DNA of 64,000 bases from Sinomonas sp. ASV486. GTDB lineage: Bacteria; Actinomycetota; Actinomycetes; Actinomycetales; Micrococcaceae. Made by a program: the position numbers and the translations under genes. The stretch covers positions 247,883 through 311,882 of the forward strand of contig NZ_JAVFJK010000003.1 in the NCBI RefSeq assembly GCF_030908215.1. The letters are read 5' to 3'. Below are positions 54,056 to 62,229 of this stretch, piece after piece (position 1 is the stretch's first letter; each line of letters begins with the position of its first letter). The notes under the pieces are model-generated. The model made no database searches and had not been told where the DNA came from. It saw only the letters and a list, made by a program, of their open reading frames with translations.

Positions 54056-54931
54056 TCAGCCGAAGTAGTGTCCAGCCTCAAGGTCCGCGAGGAGTCCCAC
54101 CTCGACAGGGCTCCACGGGAGCAGCGCTCTGGTCTGCTCCGATGACGCGGGCTGGTCGAGCCCCATCAGGGCTCCGAGGAACCCGAAGGTCTCGGGCGCT
54201 GCCGGCTCGACGCGCAGGCCAAGCTTCGCCCCGATGGTGCTCGCAATGTCGCCAGTGAACACGCCTTCATCGCCCACTGCATGCAGCACCGATCCAGCGG
54301 GCGCCTGCTCGAGCGCAAGCCGGTAGAGCCGGGCCGCGTCCCTGACGTGGACGGCGGGCCACCTCGCCGAGCCGTCTCCGACAAAGCCGGCGACGCCGCG
54401 CTCGCCGGCGATCGCGATGAGCCGCGAAACGAATCCGTGGTCGCCTTGGCCGTGGACCGACCGCGGAAGACGCACGACGACGGGGCGCACACCTCGTGCG
54501 GCGAAGGCGAGGGCTGCGTCGCTGTTCGCCTCGCGGCCCGAGGCAAGTCCACCGGAGCTCCGATCCCGCTCGGTCGCGACCTGGCCGGCGAGTGCAGGAG
54601 TTCCACTGGTCACGACTAATGGCTTCCCGCTGCCTTCGAGGGCGCGCCCCAACGCACCAATGGCCCGCGCATCGGACTCGACCGCCGCGTCGAAGTCGGC
54701 GAAGTCATGCCGGAACGCGAGATGGACCACACCATCGGAATGCAGGGCTCCCTCCTGGAGAGCCTCGAGATCGTCGAGGTCCCCGCGAAGCACCCGCGCA
54801 CCCATCGCTTCCACAGCCGCTGCAGATGCATCCGACCGCGCGAAGCCAGTGACCTCATGCCCTGCTGCGACGAGTTCGGGAACCACAGCCGACCCGACCC
54901 AGCCGGATGCGCCAGTGACGAAAACCTTCAT
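54056..54931 (-). CDS. NAD-dependent epimerase/dehydratase family protein (extended SDR)
   Basis: A 291-residue Rossmann protein: TGASGWVGSAVVPELVAAG (dinucleotide site), HEVTGFARSD, a DGVVHLAF motif, and a PVVVRLPRSVHGQGDHGF region. The usual YxxxK active site is not clear, so it may reduce an unusual substrate or act as an atypical SDR. ATG 54931 has a strong AGGAGG ribosome-binding site. It diverges from a TetR regulator with a palindrome in between, so it is probably the target of that repressor. Confidence 0.88.
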   Translation of the reverse strand: MKVFVTGASGWVGSAVVPELVAAGHEVTGFARSDASAAAVEAMGARVLRGDLDDLEALQEGALHSDGVVHLAFRHDFADFDAAVESDARAIGALGRALEGSGKPLVVTSGTPALAGQVATERDRSSGGLASGREANSDAALAFAARGVRPVVVRLPRSVHGQGDHGFVSRLIAIAGERGVAGFVGDGSARWPAVHVRDAARLYRLALEQAPAGSVLHAVGDEGVFTGDIASTIGAKLGLRVEPAAPETFGFLGALMGLDQPASSEQTRALLPWSPVEVGLLADLEAGHYFG

Positions 54932-54941
54932 GATGACCTCC

Positions 54942-54992
54942 TGATGACATTTACTGCTATCAGCATACCTTTGATAGCAGTCAATGTCATCA
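54942..54992. promoter_or_regulatory. TetR operator palindrome between SDR and TetR genes
   Basis: Two 21-nt arms (54942-54962 and 54972-54992) match in 20 of 21 positions around a 9-nt centre; the arms centre on ACTGCTATCA and TGATAGCAGT. They fill most of the 75-bp gap between the divergent genes, so binding would shut off both. Confidence 0.75.
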
Positions 54993-55006
54993 CCTAGACT
55001 CGGACC

Positions 55007-55612
55007 ATGGGACGTTGGGCGGAGAATCCACGGGGCAGGCTGGCCGCGGCGGCGTTTGAGCTGTATGGGGAACAGGGCTTCGAACAGACCACGGGGGCGC
55101 AGATCGCTACTCGGGCCGGGATGCACGAACGGTCGTTCTTCCGGCTCTTCGGGGATAAGCGCGAGGTGTTCTTCTACGCGATGGACGGGGTAGCGCACGA
55201 GCTTGCGGCCTCGATTGCCGGCAGCGCGACGGACGCAACCCCCATAGACGCAGCCTCCGATGCGATCGAGGAGCGATGCGCCCTCATTCAGCGGAGTCCA
55301 AGCCTCGCCGCCCTGCGGGCACGCCTCATTGCCGAGAATCCCGAGTTGCGGGAACGCGACCTCAGCAAGCATGCCGAGCTTGCGATGGCGGTCGCCGGGG
55401 CTCTGCGGGAGCGCGGCACTGCCGAGCACATCGCCGTCCTCATCGGCGAGACGACGATTGCCGCGTTCCGCACCGCAGTCGCACGGTGGATCAGCGATCC
55501 AGCGACTCGGAGCCTGCCGGAGCGGTTCCGGGACGGGCTGGATGATCTGGAGGCGGCTCTTGTTCACCGCCGTCGAGGGCCAGCGCGGGACCCTCGGACC
55601 CCTCACTCGTGA
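55007..55612 (+). CDS. TetR-family transcriptional regulator
   Basis: A 201-residue regulator with an N-terminal TetR helix-turn-helix (RLAAAAFELYGEQGFEQTTGAQIATRAGMHERSFFRLFGDKREVF in parts) and a ligand-binding C-terminal domain. Divergent from the SDR gene across a 51-bp palindrome that is its likely operator; typical local repressor arrangement. Its last 122 bp overlap the 3' end of the convergent wax ester synthase gene. Ligand unknown. Confidence 0.9.
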   Translation: MGRWAENPRGRLAAAAFELYGEQGFEQTTGAQIATRAGMHERSFFRLFGDKREVFFYAMDGVAHELAASIAGSATDATPIDAASDAIEERCALIQRSPSLAALRARLIAENPELRERDLSKHAELAMAVAGALRERGTAEHIAVLIGETTIAAFRTAVARWISDPATRSLPERFRDGLDDLEAALVHRRRGPARDPRTPHS

Positions 55613-56999
55613 CACGCCGCTGGCGGCTGGCGCTCAGTTGTCCGAATTCGGCGTCGACCGCCGCGATGAGTCGGTCCGCATCCGGAAGGGCCTCAGCGTC
55701 CGCGGTGACCCCGATCGTGAGCCGGCCCGCGTAGGAAAGCATGGCCGCCGTCGCTCTGACATCCAGCGCCACCGGAATGTACGGAATGATGTCGAGGACT
55801 CGTCGGCCTGCGAGGAACTGGGGATCTGCGGGACCTTGGACATTGGTGGCCGCAACGTTGACTCTGCCCTGCCGTGACCTTCCGTAGACGCTGGCGGCCC
55901 CGGCAAGCAACGGCGCCGGGATATGGTCAGCCGCCGCGACGACAGCCGCCGTCCCGTCCGCCACCGCGCGCGATTTCTGCTCGGTGGTGCGCAGGGCGAC
56001 GGCGGCGAGCCTGGACTGCGCGTCAGGGAGGTCGGCGGGCAGTTCGACGAACATAGCCGAGGCCAAATTCCTCCTCGGCCCGGGCTGGTCCACAGGCCGG
56101 TGCCCGACCGGCACGATGGCCCGGAGGACCATCGCGTCGAGCAGCTCCCCGCGATCCAGCAGGAAGCGGCGGTAGGCGCCGGCGAGCGCAGCGAGGAAGA
56201 CGTCGTTGACCGTGCACCCGGCATCCTTCGCCGTCCTGATGACGGCGTCGAGATCGGCCTCGGCCCAGCCCCAGGACCGCTGCGCGCTCAATGGGCCCGA
56301 GAGGACCGACGCCGGCAGGTCCGGACGGATGACCTGGGCCAGCCCGAGGCGCACTTGCCTGATGCGTTGGAGGGTCCGGCGGGGAGCCCGCAGCGAGCGC
56401 CCTGCCATGCGGGCCGCCCGGAGCGGCGTGCGGGCGAGCCATGTGAGGAGATCGCCGGCGAGCCGGTACCGCGAAGGTACGGACAGCGGATCGGAGGGAG
56501 GCGACGGCGAGGCCGGCTCCTCCGGCGTGGTGGCCAGGAGGGCCTGCACCAGGTCCATTCCTGTCTGCCCGTCGACCATGGTGTGGTGTGCCTTCGCGAC
56601 CACCGCCCAGCGGCCATCCTCGAGCCCGGTGACCTGCCACACCTCCCACAGAGGCCGCTCCGGATCGAGGCGCGGTCCCATGATCCGCACCACGGCCTCC
56701 TGCAGCCGGCGCGTGGCGCCGGCTGGCTCGAGCAGGAGGTGGTGGACGTGATCGGCTGGCCTGAAGTCCTCAGCATCGGCCCAGATGGGCCTGCCGAGCT
56801 CGAAGGGCATCCTGAGCACGCGCCGGTGGAGGATCGGGACCGATGCCACACGTTCGGCGACCAGCGCGCGGAACTGTGCCGGACTAGGCGCCGGGCCCTC
56901 CAGCGTGAGCACGGACCCAACGTGGAGCGACTGGGTATCGCTCTCCAGCAGCAGGAAGATCGAGTCGAACGCGCTGAGCCGGTCCCGTCGATTGGGCAC
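55491..56999 (-). CDS. Wax ester synthase / diacylglycerol acyltransferase (WS/DGAT)
   Basis: Makes triacylglycerol or wax esters from acyl-CoA. The 502-residue protein has the acyltransferase motif HHTMVDG (HHxxxDG, near 134), RPLWEVWQVTGL, the NDVFLAALAGAYRRFL second motif and NVQGPADPQFLAGR near the C-terminus. The last 45 residues (RRVTSEGSEG onward, Pro/Gly-rich) are beyond the normal end and run antisense to tetR. GTG 56999 is used; GTG 57035 is possible but neither has a good ribosome-binding site. Confidence 0.88.
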   Translation of the reverse strand: MPNRRDRLSAFDSIFLLLESDTQSLHVGSVLTLEGPAPSPAQFRALVAERVASVPILHRRVLRMPFELGRPIWADAEDFRPADHVHHLLLEPAGATRRLQEAVVRIMGPRLDPERPLWEVWQVTGLEDGRWAVVAKAHHTMVDGQTGMDLVQALLATTPEEPASPSPPSDPLSVPSRYRLAGDLLTWLARTPLRAARMAGRSLRAPRRTLQRIRQVRLGLAQVIRPDLPASVLSGPLSAQRSWGWAEADLDAVIRTAKDAGCTVNDVFLAALAGAYRRFLLDRGELLDAMVLRAIVPVGHRPVDQPGPRRNLASAMFVELPADLPDAQSRLAAVALRTTEQKSRAVADGTAAVVAAADHIPAPLLAGAASVYGRSRQGRVNVAATNVQGPADPQFLAGRRVLDIIPYIPVALDVRATAAMLSYAGRLTIGVTADAEALPDADRLIAAVDAEFGQLSASRQRRVTSEGSEGPALALDGGEQEPPPDHPARPGTAPAGSESLDR

Positions 57000-57216
57000 C
57001 CTAGTCGCGGCCCGGCAGGCCGTCGGGTGATTCACAGGGGAGGCGCATGGCTACTTCTTCCGACGGCGCTTTGTTCCATCCGGGTACATTCAGCGCCTGC
57101 GCCGGTCGCCCTGTTAGGGGCGAACGACTCATTCCTCGTCGGCGCGGAACGACTGCGAGCGGAAGCACGGTCACCATCCTGCGATCGAGTCGCGCCGCGG
57201 ATCTTGCCGGAACGAC
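57000..57216. other. Region upstream of WS/DGAT, no gene seen
   Basis: No convincing gene or clear promoter on either strand; it probably carries the WS/DGAT promoter. The tRNA-Pro terminator begins just to the right. Confidence 0.3.
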
Positions 57217-57253
57217 AAAAAAGGACCTGATCTGCGGGTGCAGATCAGGTCCT
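57217..57253 (-). terminator. tRNA-Pro terminator hairpin with T-run
   Basis: On the minus strand a perfect 14-bp stem (57222-57235 and 57240-57253) with a 4-nt loop is followed by six T's. It lies two bases from the 3' end of the tRNA-Pro fragment and is a classical Rho-independent terminator for a tRNA gene. Confidence 0.85.
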
Positions 57254-57255
57254 GC

Positions 57256-57292
57256 TGGTCGGGCTGACAGGATTTGAACCTGCGACCCCTTG
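57256..57292 (-). other. 3' fragment of tRNA-Pro (probable attachment site)
   Basis: The minus strand reads CAAGGGGTCGCAGGTTC, then AAATCCTGTCAGCCCGACCA: the 3' anticodon-stem strand, variable loop, complete T arm, 3' acceptor strand, discriminator and CCA of a tRNA-Pro (GGG type in relatives). The sequence further 5' (57293 upward) does not form D and anticodon arms, so the gene is cut. Such 3' copies mark the end of elements integrated in tRNA genes. Confidence 0.75.
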
Positions 57293-57618
57293 GAGGATTT
57301 TTGAACCCTCCGGAAGACTGCGGAAAACTCGCGTCTTCCCTGGTCAGACGGGGAATCGGGCGACTCCCCCATGCGTATTCTACCGGGTCATTCCCGGTCG
57401 GTCACGGGTGTTTTCGATGGGTATTTGATGGGCATGGCGACTTCATGAGTCCTCGAGCTCGGCTTCACACCACAACCTTGGGCGCTTGGAACGGCGACCG
57501 GCGGGGAAACACCGCATCTGAGAGGCGCGCTGGGTTGCGGCGTCTGTCGGCAGGCCGTCCGGAACGGCTGGCCTTTTCCAGGGCTCTCTGGGCGCTCAGC
57601 TGGGCTCTGGCTCCTGGG
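57293..57618. other. Island edge, no gene seen
   Basis: About 325 bp of non-coding or decayed sequence between the tRNA fragment and the quinate/shikimate dehydrogenase gene. It holds a small hairpin (GGAGG...CCTCC, 57292-57311) next to the fragment and no integrase-like open frame. Confidence 0.35.
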
Positions 57619-58581
57619 TTAGTGGCCGTGTCCGCCCTTTCGATGCTCAGCCTTGAGCGACGGCTTCTGCGTGAACGGGCGCGTGGCCCGTCTTCGTCGG
57701 ATGAGTCTGGAGAGGTCCCCTAATGGGGGAGCGTCGGGCCAGATCGAGGAGTGGGCCCTCATCCGGTTGCGGTCGGGTTCGAGACCGGTGATCAGCCGGA
57801 ATGCGTCGACGGCCTGCCCGGCGGCCATGTGTCCGCCGTCGAGGGTCCGGCATCCTTTGGCGCGGGCGGCGGCGATGAGGTCGGTCTCGAGGGGGACGTA
57901 GATGATGTCGGCGACCCAGTGGGAGGGGCGGATCATGTCTGGGTCGATGGGGATCCCGGGGTGCAGGTGCATCCCCACGGGTGTGGTGTTCACGATGCCG
58001 TCGCAGGCGGCAACCGCTGGGGGCAGCGTGTCCGCCGTGAGTTGCCTGACCTCGCGTTCGGGGAAGCGACGCTTCAGGGAGTCGGCGAGGTCCGCTGCCT
58101 GGGAGGGGTCGGTGTCGAAGATGCCGAGGGAACGAGCGCCCGAGGCAAGGATTCCGGCTGCGACGGCCGAACCGGCCCCGCCGGCGCCGAGCTGGACGAC
58201 CCGGTCGTCGGTGGTGTCGGGGATTTCGGCGTGGAGGCCGGCGATGGAGCCGCTGCGGTCGGTGTTGTGTCCGATGAGCTCCAGGACGGTGTTCACGGCG
58301 TCCAGTGTGGCCGCCTCAGGGCTGAGGCTGTCGAGGTGGGGGATCACGAGCTGCTTGCAGGGATGGGTGATGTTGAATGCGTTGAAGCCCAGGTCCCGCG
58401 CCGCGGCGAGCAGGTATCCGACGTCCTCGGGGGCCCTTCCGACCGCGCCCAGGTCGACCGGCCGGTACAGGTAGTCGATGCTGTGGTGCCGGGCCTCTTC
58501 CTCGTGCAGGGCGGGTGTGAGGCTGCGGGCAGTCTCGTCGCCGATCAAGCCCACAAGGTAGCTCTCGCTGACGGTGCTCAC
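57619..58581 (-). CDS. qsuD: Quinate/shikimate dehydrogenase (QsuD-like)
   Basis: A 320-residue AroE-superfamily protein. It shows LIGDETARSLTPALHEEE (substrate loop), the NITHPCKQ motif, GHNTDRSG, the NAD(P) loop QLGAGGAGSAVA and ITGLEPD near the end. These fit the catabolic QsuD/AroE3 enzymes, which oxidise quinate and shikimate with NAD, better than biosynthetic AroE; the acidic FDTDPSQ after strand 2 favours NAD. A basic 35-residue C-terminal tail is extra. The GTG at 58581 overlaps the stop of the FAD gene (GTGA). Confidence 0.85.
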   Translation of the reverse strand: MSTVSESYLVGLIGDETARSLTPALHEEEARHHSIDYLYRPVDLGAVGRAPEDVGYLLAAARDLGFNAFNITHPCKQLVIPHLDSLSPEAATLDAVNTVLELIGHNTDRSGSIAGLHAEIPDTTDDRVVQLGAGGAGSAVAAGILASGARSLGIFDTDPSQAADLADSLKRRFPEREVRQLTADTLPPAVAACDGIVNTTPVGMHLHPGIPIDPDMIRPSHWVADIIYVPLETDLIAAARAKGCRTLDGGHMAAGQAVDAFRLITGLEPDRNRMRAHSSIWPDAPPLGDLSRLIRRRRATRPFTQKPSLKAEHRKGGHGH

Positions 58582-59954
58582 CGCAGTCCTCCTGCGGTCG
58601 GCCCAGCAGCGGCCGCCCGTGCGTGTGCGTTGAGGGGGTCGTCGACGATTGCGCCGAAGTTCCGGAGGTGGTCCCGCAACGCGTCCGCAGGGAGGTCCCT
58701 GGGGGTGATGTCGCGCGCGGCGGAGAGGGCAGCGGCGGCGCCGGCCGCATCGCCTGTAGGCATGATGCCGCCCATGTGGCGCAGTCCGCCCATCGCTTCG
58801 GCGTCGGCCGAGAGCGCCCGGCCGGCGATGAGGACGTTCTCCACTCCCCGGGGGAGCAGGGACCGATAGGGAACGGCGAAGGGCCGCTCGGGGTTGGCGA
58901 GGCGGACGGTGTGGCCTTCGTGGATGTCGACCGGTCCCCCGCCCCAGGAGATGGCGTCGTCGAACTCCGCGCCGGTGCGGACGTCGTGGCCGGTGAGGAC
59001 GTAGTCGCCCCAGACGCGTCGGGTCTCGCGGACCCCGATCCAGGGGGCGATCTGGACGAGCGTGGCCAGAGAGAAGCCGGGCATGTTCGCCCGGAGGTAT
59101 TCGAGGGTGCTTCTGATCTGGCGGCGCCCTTCCTGCTCTGCGGTGGTGAGGGAGAACTCGTCGGTGCCGTCGGCGCCGTCGACCGTGCTCATCAGCAGGA
59201 ATGCGTCGCCGTTGGCGGGGCTGTAGGAGACGGCAAGGGTGCGGTAGAAGAGGTCTCCCCGCTCGATGCCGGCCTGCACGATGCTGCGGCGGGTGTCTCG
59301 GGGGGTCGCCTCCAGCTCGCTGCGGCGTATGCCGCTGACCCTTATCATCAGTGTCATGGGCTGCAGGCGGGCCCCGCTGTTCAGCTGGGCGGCACCGGCC
59401 TTCAGGGCGATGGTGCCGTGGCCGGTGGCGTCGACGAAGCGCTCGGCCCTGATTGCGGCGCGGCGGACGGGGCCCTCGTAGACGATCCCTTCGACGGTGC
59501 CGTCGGAGGCGATGACGTCGGTGGCGTGCGCGTGGTAGATGACCTCGATCCCGGCCTCGCGGACGAGCTCGTCGAGGACGAGCTTGAGGATCTCGGGGTC
59601 GAAGGGGAAGGTCTCGAAGGGGACCGGGTTGTCGGTCAGTTCCGCGGCGACGTAGTTCTCGAAGCCGGCGCCGCCGCCGGCGGCCTCCAGCCGCTGGGTG
59701 ATCTCGTAGGCAGTGCCTCCCGTGACGCGGATGTCGCGCCAGTAGAAGGCATTCCAGGAGGCGACCATGCCCCCGGTGGCCGTGCCGCCGAGGAATCCGG
59801 CGTCCTCCAGGAGGAGGACGCTGGCGCCGGCCCGGGCGGCGGCGACTGCGGCGCAGACCCCTGAGGGGCCGCCGCCGATCACGGCCACGTCGGCGTTCCG
59901 CCGGACGGGCACGTGTGCGCCGGGGAGGTGGAGGGACTTGCCTTGGGGCGTCAC
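58578..59954 (-). CDS. FAD-dependent oxidoreductase (PF12831-type)
   Basis: A 458-residue flavoprotein with the FAD motif VAVIGGGPSGVCAAVAAARAG, LLLEDAGFLGGTATGGM, the second FAD motif FVDATGHGTIALKAGA, and ENVLIAGRALSADAEAMGGLRHMGGIMPTGDAAGAAAAL in parts at the C-terminus. No iron-sulfur Cys cluster is visible. It is coupled by GTGA overlaps to the transporter gene upstream and the QsuD-like gene downstream, so all three share a pathway; its substrate is unknown but is probably a hydroxylated cyclic carboxylate. Confidence 0.85.
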   Translation of the reverse strand: MTPQGKSLHLPGAHVPVRRNADVAVIGGGPSGVCAAVAAARAGASVLLLEDAGFLGGTATGGMVASWNAFYWRDIRVTGGTAYEITQRLEAAGGGAGFENYVAAELTDNPVPFETFPFDPEILKLVLDELVREAGIEVIYHAHATDVIASDGTVEGIVYEGPVRRAAIRAERFVDATGHGTIALKAGAAQLNSGARLQPMTLMIRVSGIRRSELEATPRDTRRSIVQAGIERGDLFYRTLAVSYSPANGDAFLLMSTVDGADGTDEFSLTTAEQEGRRQIRSTLEYLRANMPGFSLATLVQIAPWIGVRETRRVWGDYVLTGHDVRTGAEFDDAISWGGGPVDIHEGHTVRLANPERPFAVPYRSLLPRGVENVLIAGRALSADAEAMGGLRHMGGIMPTGDAAGAAAALSAARDITPRDLPADALRDHLRNFGAIVDDPLNAHARAAAAGPTAGGLR

Positions 59955-61351
59955 TTCGCTCCTTCCGCGACGAGGCCCGCAGCGGCAGGAGCCGTGGCGT
60001 CGCGGTGGCCGGGCACGTCGGCGGCCGCGGCCAGGGGCTCGACGGGCTCGCGGTTGAGGACCTTCCGTGCGCGGGCGAGGTCGAGGTTGCCTTCCCATTT
60101 TGAGACGACCAGCCCGGCGACGGTGTTGCCGAAGAGGTTGGTCAGGGCGGCGCCGTCGGAGAGGAAGCGGTTGATGCCGAAGATGAGCATGATCCCGGCG
60201 ACCGGCACTGTGCCGAGGGTCGAGAGCGTGGCTGCGAGGACGATGAACCCCGCTCCGGTGACGGCCGCGACGCCCTTGGACGTCAGCATGAGGACGGCGA
60301 CGAGGCCGAGCTGGGCCCAGATGGACAGCTGCACGCCCGTGGCCTGGGCGATGAACACCGCGCAGAAGGCGTAGTAGATCGAGGTGCCGTCCTGATTGAA
60401 GGAGTAGCCCGTGGGGACGGTCAGGCCTACGACGTCGCGCGGGGCGCCGAGGTTCTCGAGCTTGCCCAGGACCTGTGGGAGCACGGCCTCCGAGGAGGAG
60501 GTGCCCAGGACGATGAGGATCTCCTCCTTCAGGTAGCGCAGGAGCTTGAAGAGGTTCAGCCCGATGGAGAGCATGATCAGGCCCAGGACGACGGTGACGA
60601 ACAGGATGCAGGTGACCCAGTACATGCCGATGAGCTTGCCTAGGCCGGCCAGGGTCGAGAGGCCCGCTGAGCCGACCAGGGCGGTCAGCGCGCCGAAGAC
60701 GCCCACGGGGGCGGCATACATGACGATCTTCAGGACCTTGAACAGGACCAGGTTCGCCTTCTCCAGTCCCGTGACGAGCACGCGCGCCCGGGAACCGGCC
60801 ATATGGATGGCGATGGCCACCAGGATCCCGATGAACAGGATCTGCAGGATGTTCCCCTCGGTGAAGGGGCTCACGATGCTCGTCGGGACGATGTTGACCA
60901 GCACGCTCCACCAGTCGTTGTTCTGTCCCTTGCCGATGTAGCCTTCGACGGTCTGGGAGACCTGGATCTTGGACGGGTCGATGTTCAGCCCCGCCCCGGG
61001 CTGGAAGAGGTTCACCGCCAGCAGACCGATGAACAGTGCCAGCGTGGAGACGGCCTCGAAGTAGAGCAGGGAGCGCAGCCCGATCCTGCCGGCCTCCTTC
61101 AGGTTCGTCAGCCCTCCCACGCCCGTAACGACGAGGCAGAACACAATCGGGCCGACGATCATCTTGATCGCGTTGATGAAGATGGTGCCCAGGGGCTGCA
61201 GCGACACCGCGACCTTCGGCGCGGCGACCCCGAGGAGGGCCGCGGCGGCGACCGCGACGAGCACCCAGAACCACATCTGCTTGACGACGGACTTCCTCGT
61301 CCGCCCTACGGGGCCGGCACCCTTGCCGGCGACCGCTGCTGAGCTTGCCAT
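59951..61351 (-). CDS. dctA: DctA-type dicarboxylate/amino acid:cation symporter
   Basis: A 466-residue DAACS transporter with eight membrane segments and two re-entrant loops: hairpin SSSEAVLPQVL (serine-rich) and the transport motif PTGYSFNQDGTSIY, INAIKMIVGPIVF, and NLFGNTVAGLVV. Members import succinate, fumarate, malate or related organic acids with sodium or protons. Its ATG has a good AGAAGGAA ribosome-binding site. It follows the iclR gene after 48 bp and is GTGA-coupled to the FAD gene. Confidence 0.92.
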   Translation of the reverse strand: MASSAAVAGKGAGPVGRTRKSVVKQMWFWVLVAVAAAALLGVAAPKVAVSLQPLGTIFINAIKMIVGPIVFCLVVTGVGGLTNLKEAGRIGLRSLLYFEAVSTLALFIGLLAVNLFQPGAGLNIDPSKIQVSQTVEGYIGKGQNNDWWSVLVNIVPTSIVSPFTEGNILQILFIGILVAIAIHMAGSRARVLVTGLEKANLVLFKVLKIVMYAAPVGVFGALTALVGSAGLSTLAGLGKLIGMYWVTCILFVTVVLGLIMLSIGLNLFKLLRYLKEEILIVLGTSSSEAVLPQVLGKLENLGAPRDVVGLTVPTGYSFNQDGTSIYYAFCAVFIAQATGVQLSIWAQLGLVAVLMLTSKGVAAVTGAGFIVLAATLSTLGTVPVAGIMLIFGINRFLSDGAALTNLFGNTVAGLVVSKWEGNLDLARARKVLNREPVEPLAAAADVPGHRDATAPAAAGLVAEGAK

Positions 61352-61399
61352 GATCGGTGTTTCCTTCTCTGTGGGTTCTTCGGTTGTCTGTGCCGGGTG

Positions 61400-62194
61400 C
61401 TATGCCACGCCGACGACGGTCCCGCCCAGCCGGCGGGTGAGCTCGCCGGCAGCCTCCAGGACGGCCCGGCCGAGCTCCGGGACGCGCTCCTGGGGGATGC
61501 GGTACGCCGGCGCGGAGATCGCCAGCGCGGCCACGGTCGCGCCCCTGTGGTCCCGCACCGGTGCGGCGACGGAGGTGAACTCCGCGCTCGACTCCCGGTT
61601 GTTCACCGCGTACCCGCGCGAGCGCACCCCCTCCAGATCGGCCTTGAGTGCCTCCGGGTCGGTATGCGCGAACTGTGTGCCCGGCTCGAGGGCATGGGTC
61701 GACAGCCAGACCTCCAGCTCCTGCGGATCGAGCGCGGCCAGTAACGCCTTGCCCATCGAGGTGGTGTGGGCAGGACGGACCTCCCCTGCACGGGTCGAGA
61801 TGCGCACGTCCGAGTCCGGCTGCGTGACCGCCAGGTACACCACGCCCTGCGGCGACAGCTGCCCCAGGAACACCGCCTCCCCCACCCGCGACGTCAGCGC
61901 ACGCATCACCGGGTTCGCCAGCTGCACGGTGTCCCGGCTGCCCAGCGCCACCGCGCCCAGCTGCGCGAGGCGCAGGCTCAGGGAGTACGTCCGGCTCAGG
62001 CCGTCCTGGTCGATCAACCCGGCATCGATGAGCTGGACCAGCAGGCGCCGCACCGTGCTCGGCGGCAGCCCCGCGCACTTGGCGATCTCCCCCAGCGTCA
62101 GCTCGGACTTCGCCGCCGAGAAGGCGAAGAGGACACCCGCCGCCCTCGCAATCACGGCGTTCCGTTCAGTGGAACGAGTTTCATTCAGTGGCAT
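61400..62194 (-). CDS. IclR-family transcriptional regulator
   Basis: A 264-residue regulator with an N-terminal winged helix (LTLGEIAKCAGLPPSTVRRLLVQLIDAGLI) and the IclR effector domain (about 80-255; RPAHTTSMGKALLA, RGYAVNNRESSAEFTSVAAPVRD). It heads the gene set iclR-dctA-FAD-qsuD on the minus strand and probably controls it in response to the substrate. Putative -35/-10 boxes just upstream place the transcription start at or near the ATG, so the mRNA may be leaderless. Confidence 0.92.
   Translation of the reverse strand: MPLNETRSTERNAVIARAAGVLFAFSAAKSELTLGEIAKCAGLPPSTVRRLLVQLIDAGLIDQDGLSRTYSLSLRLAQLGAVALGSRDTVQLANPVMRALTSRVGEAVFLGQLSPQGVVYLAVTQPDSDVRISTRAGEVRPAHTTSMGKALLAALDPQELEVWLSTHALEPGTQFAHTDPEALKADLEGVRSRGYAVNNRESSAEFTSVAAPVRDHRGATVAALAISAPAYRIPQERVPELGRAVLEAAGELTRRLGGTVVGVA
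62159..62175 (-). promoter_or_regulatory. Possible IclR self-binding palindrome inside iclR start
   Basis: GTTCC and GGAAC arms separated by 7 nt (62159-62163, 62171-62175) lie within codons 7-12 of iclR. A direct repeat TTCAGTGG (62165-62172 and 62184-62191) overlaps it. These may be operator elements. Confidence 0.35.
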
Positions 62195-62200
62195 GTGGCA

Positions 62201-62229
62201 AGTATCACCGGGAAACCTGCAAAGATCAA
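62201..62229 (-). promoter_or_regulatory. Putative promoter of the iclR operon
   Basis: On the minus strand TTGATC (62224-62229) and GATACT (62201-62206) are separated by 17 bp. The ATG of iclR lies 6 bp after the -10, which would give a leaderless transcript. Confidence 0.45.

Noticed and set aside
60000-62078. Upstream extension of the FAD-dependent oxidoreductase frame
   Set aside because: It reads out of frame through dctA and iclR; the true protein starts at the GTGA overlap (59954).
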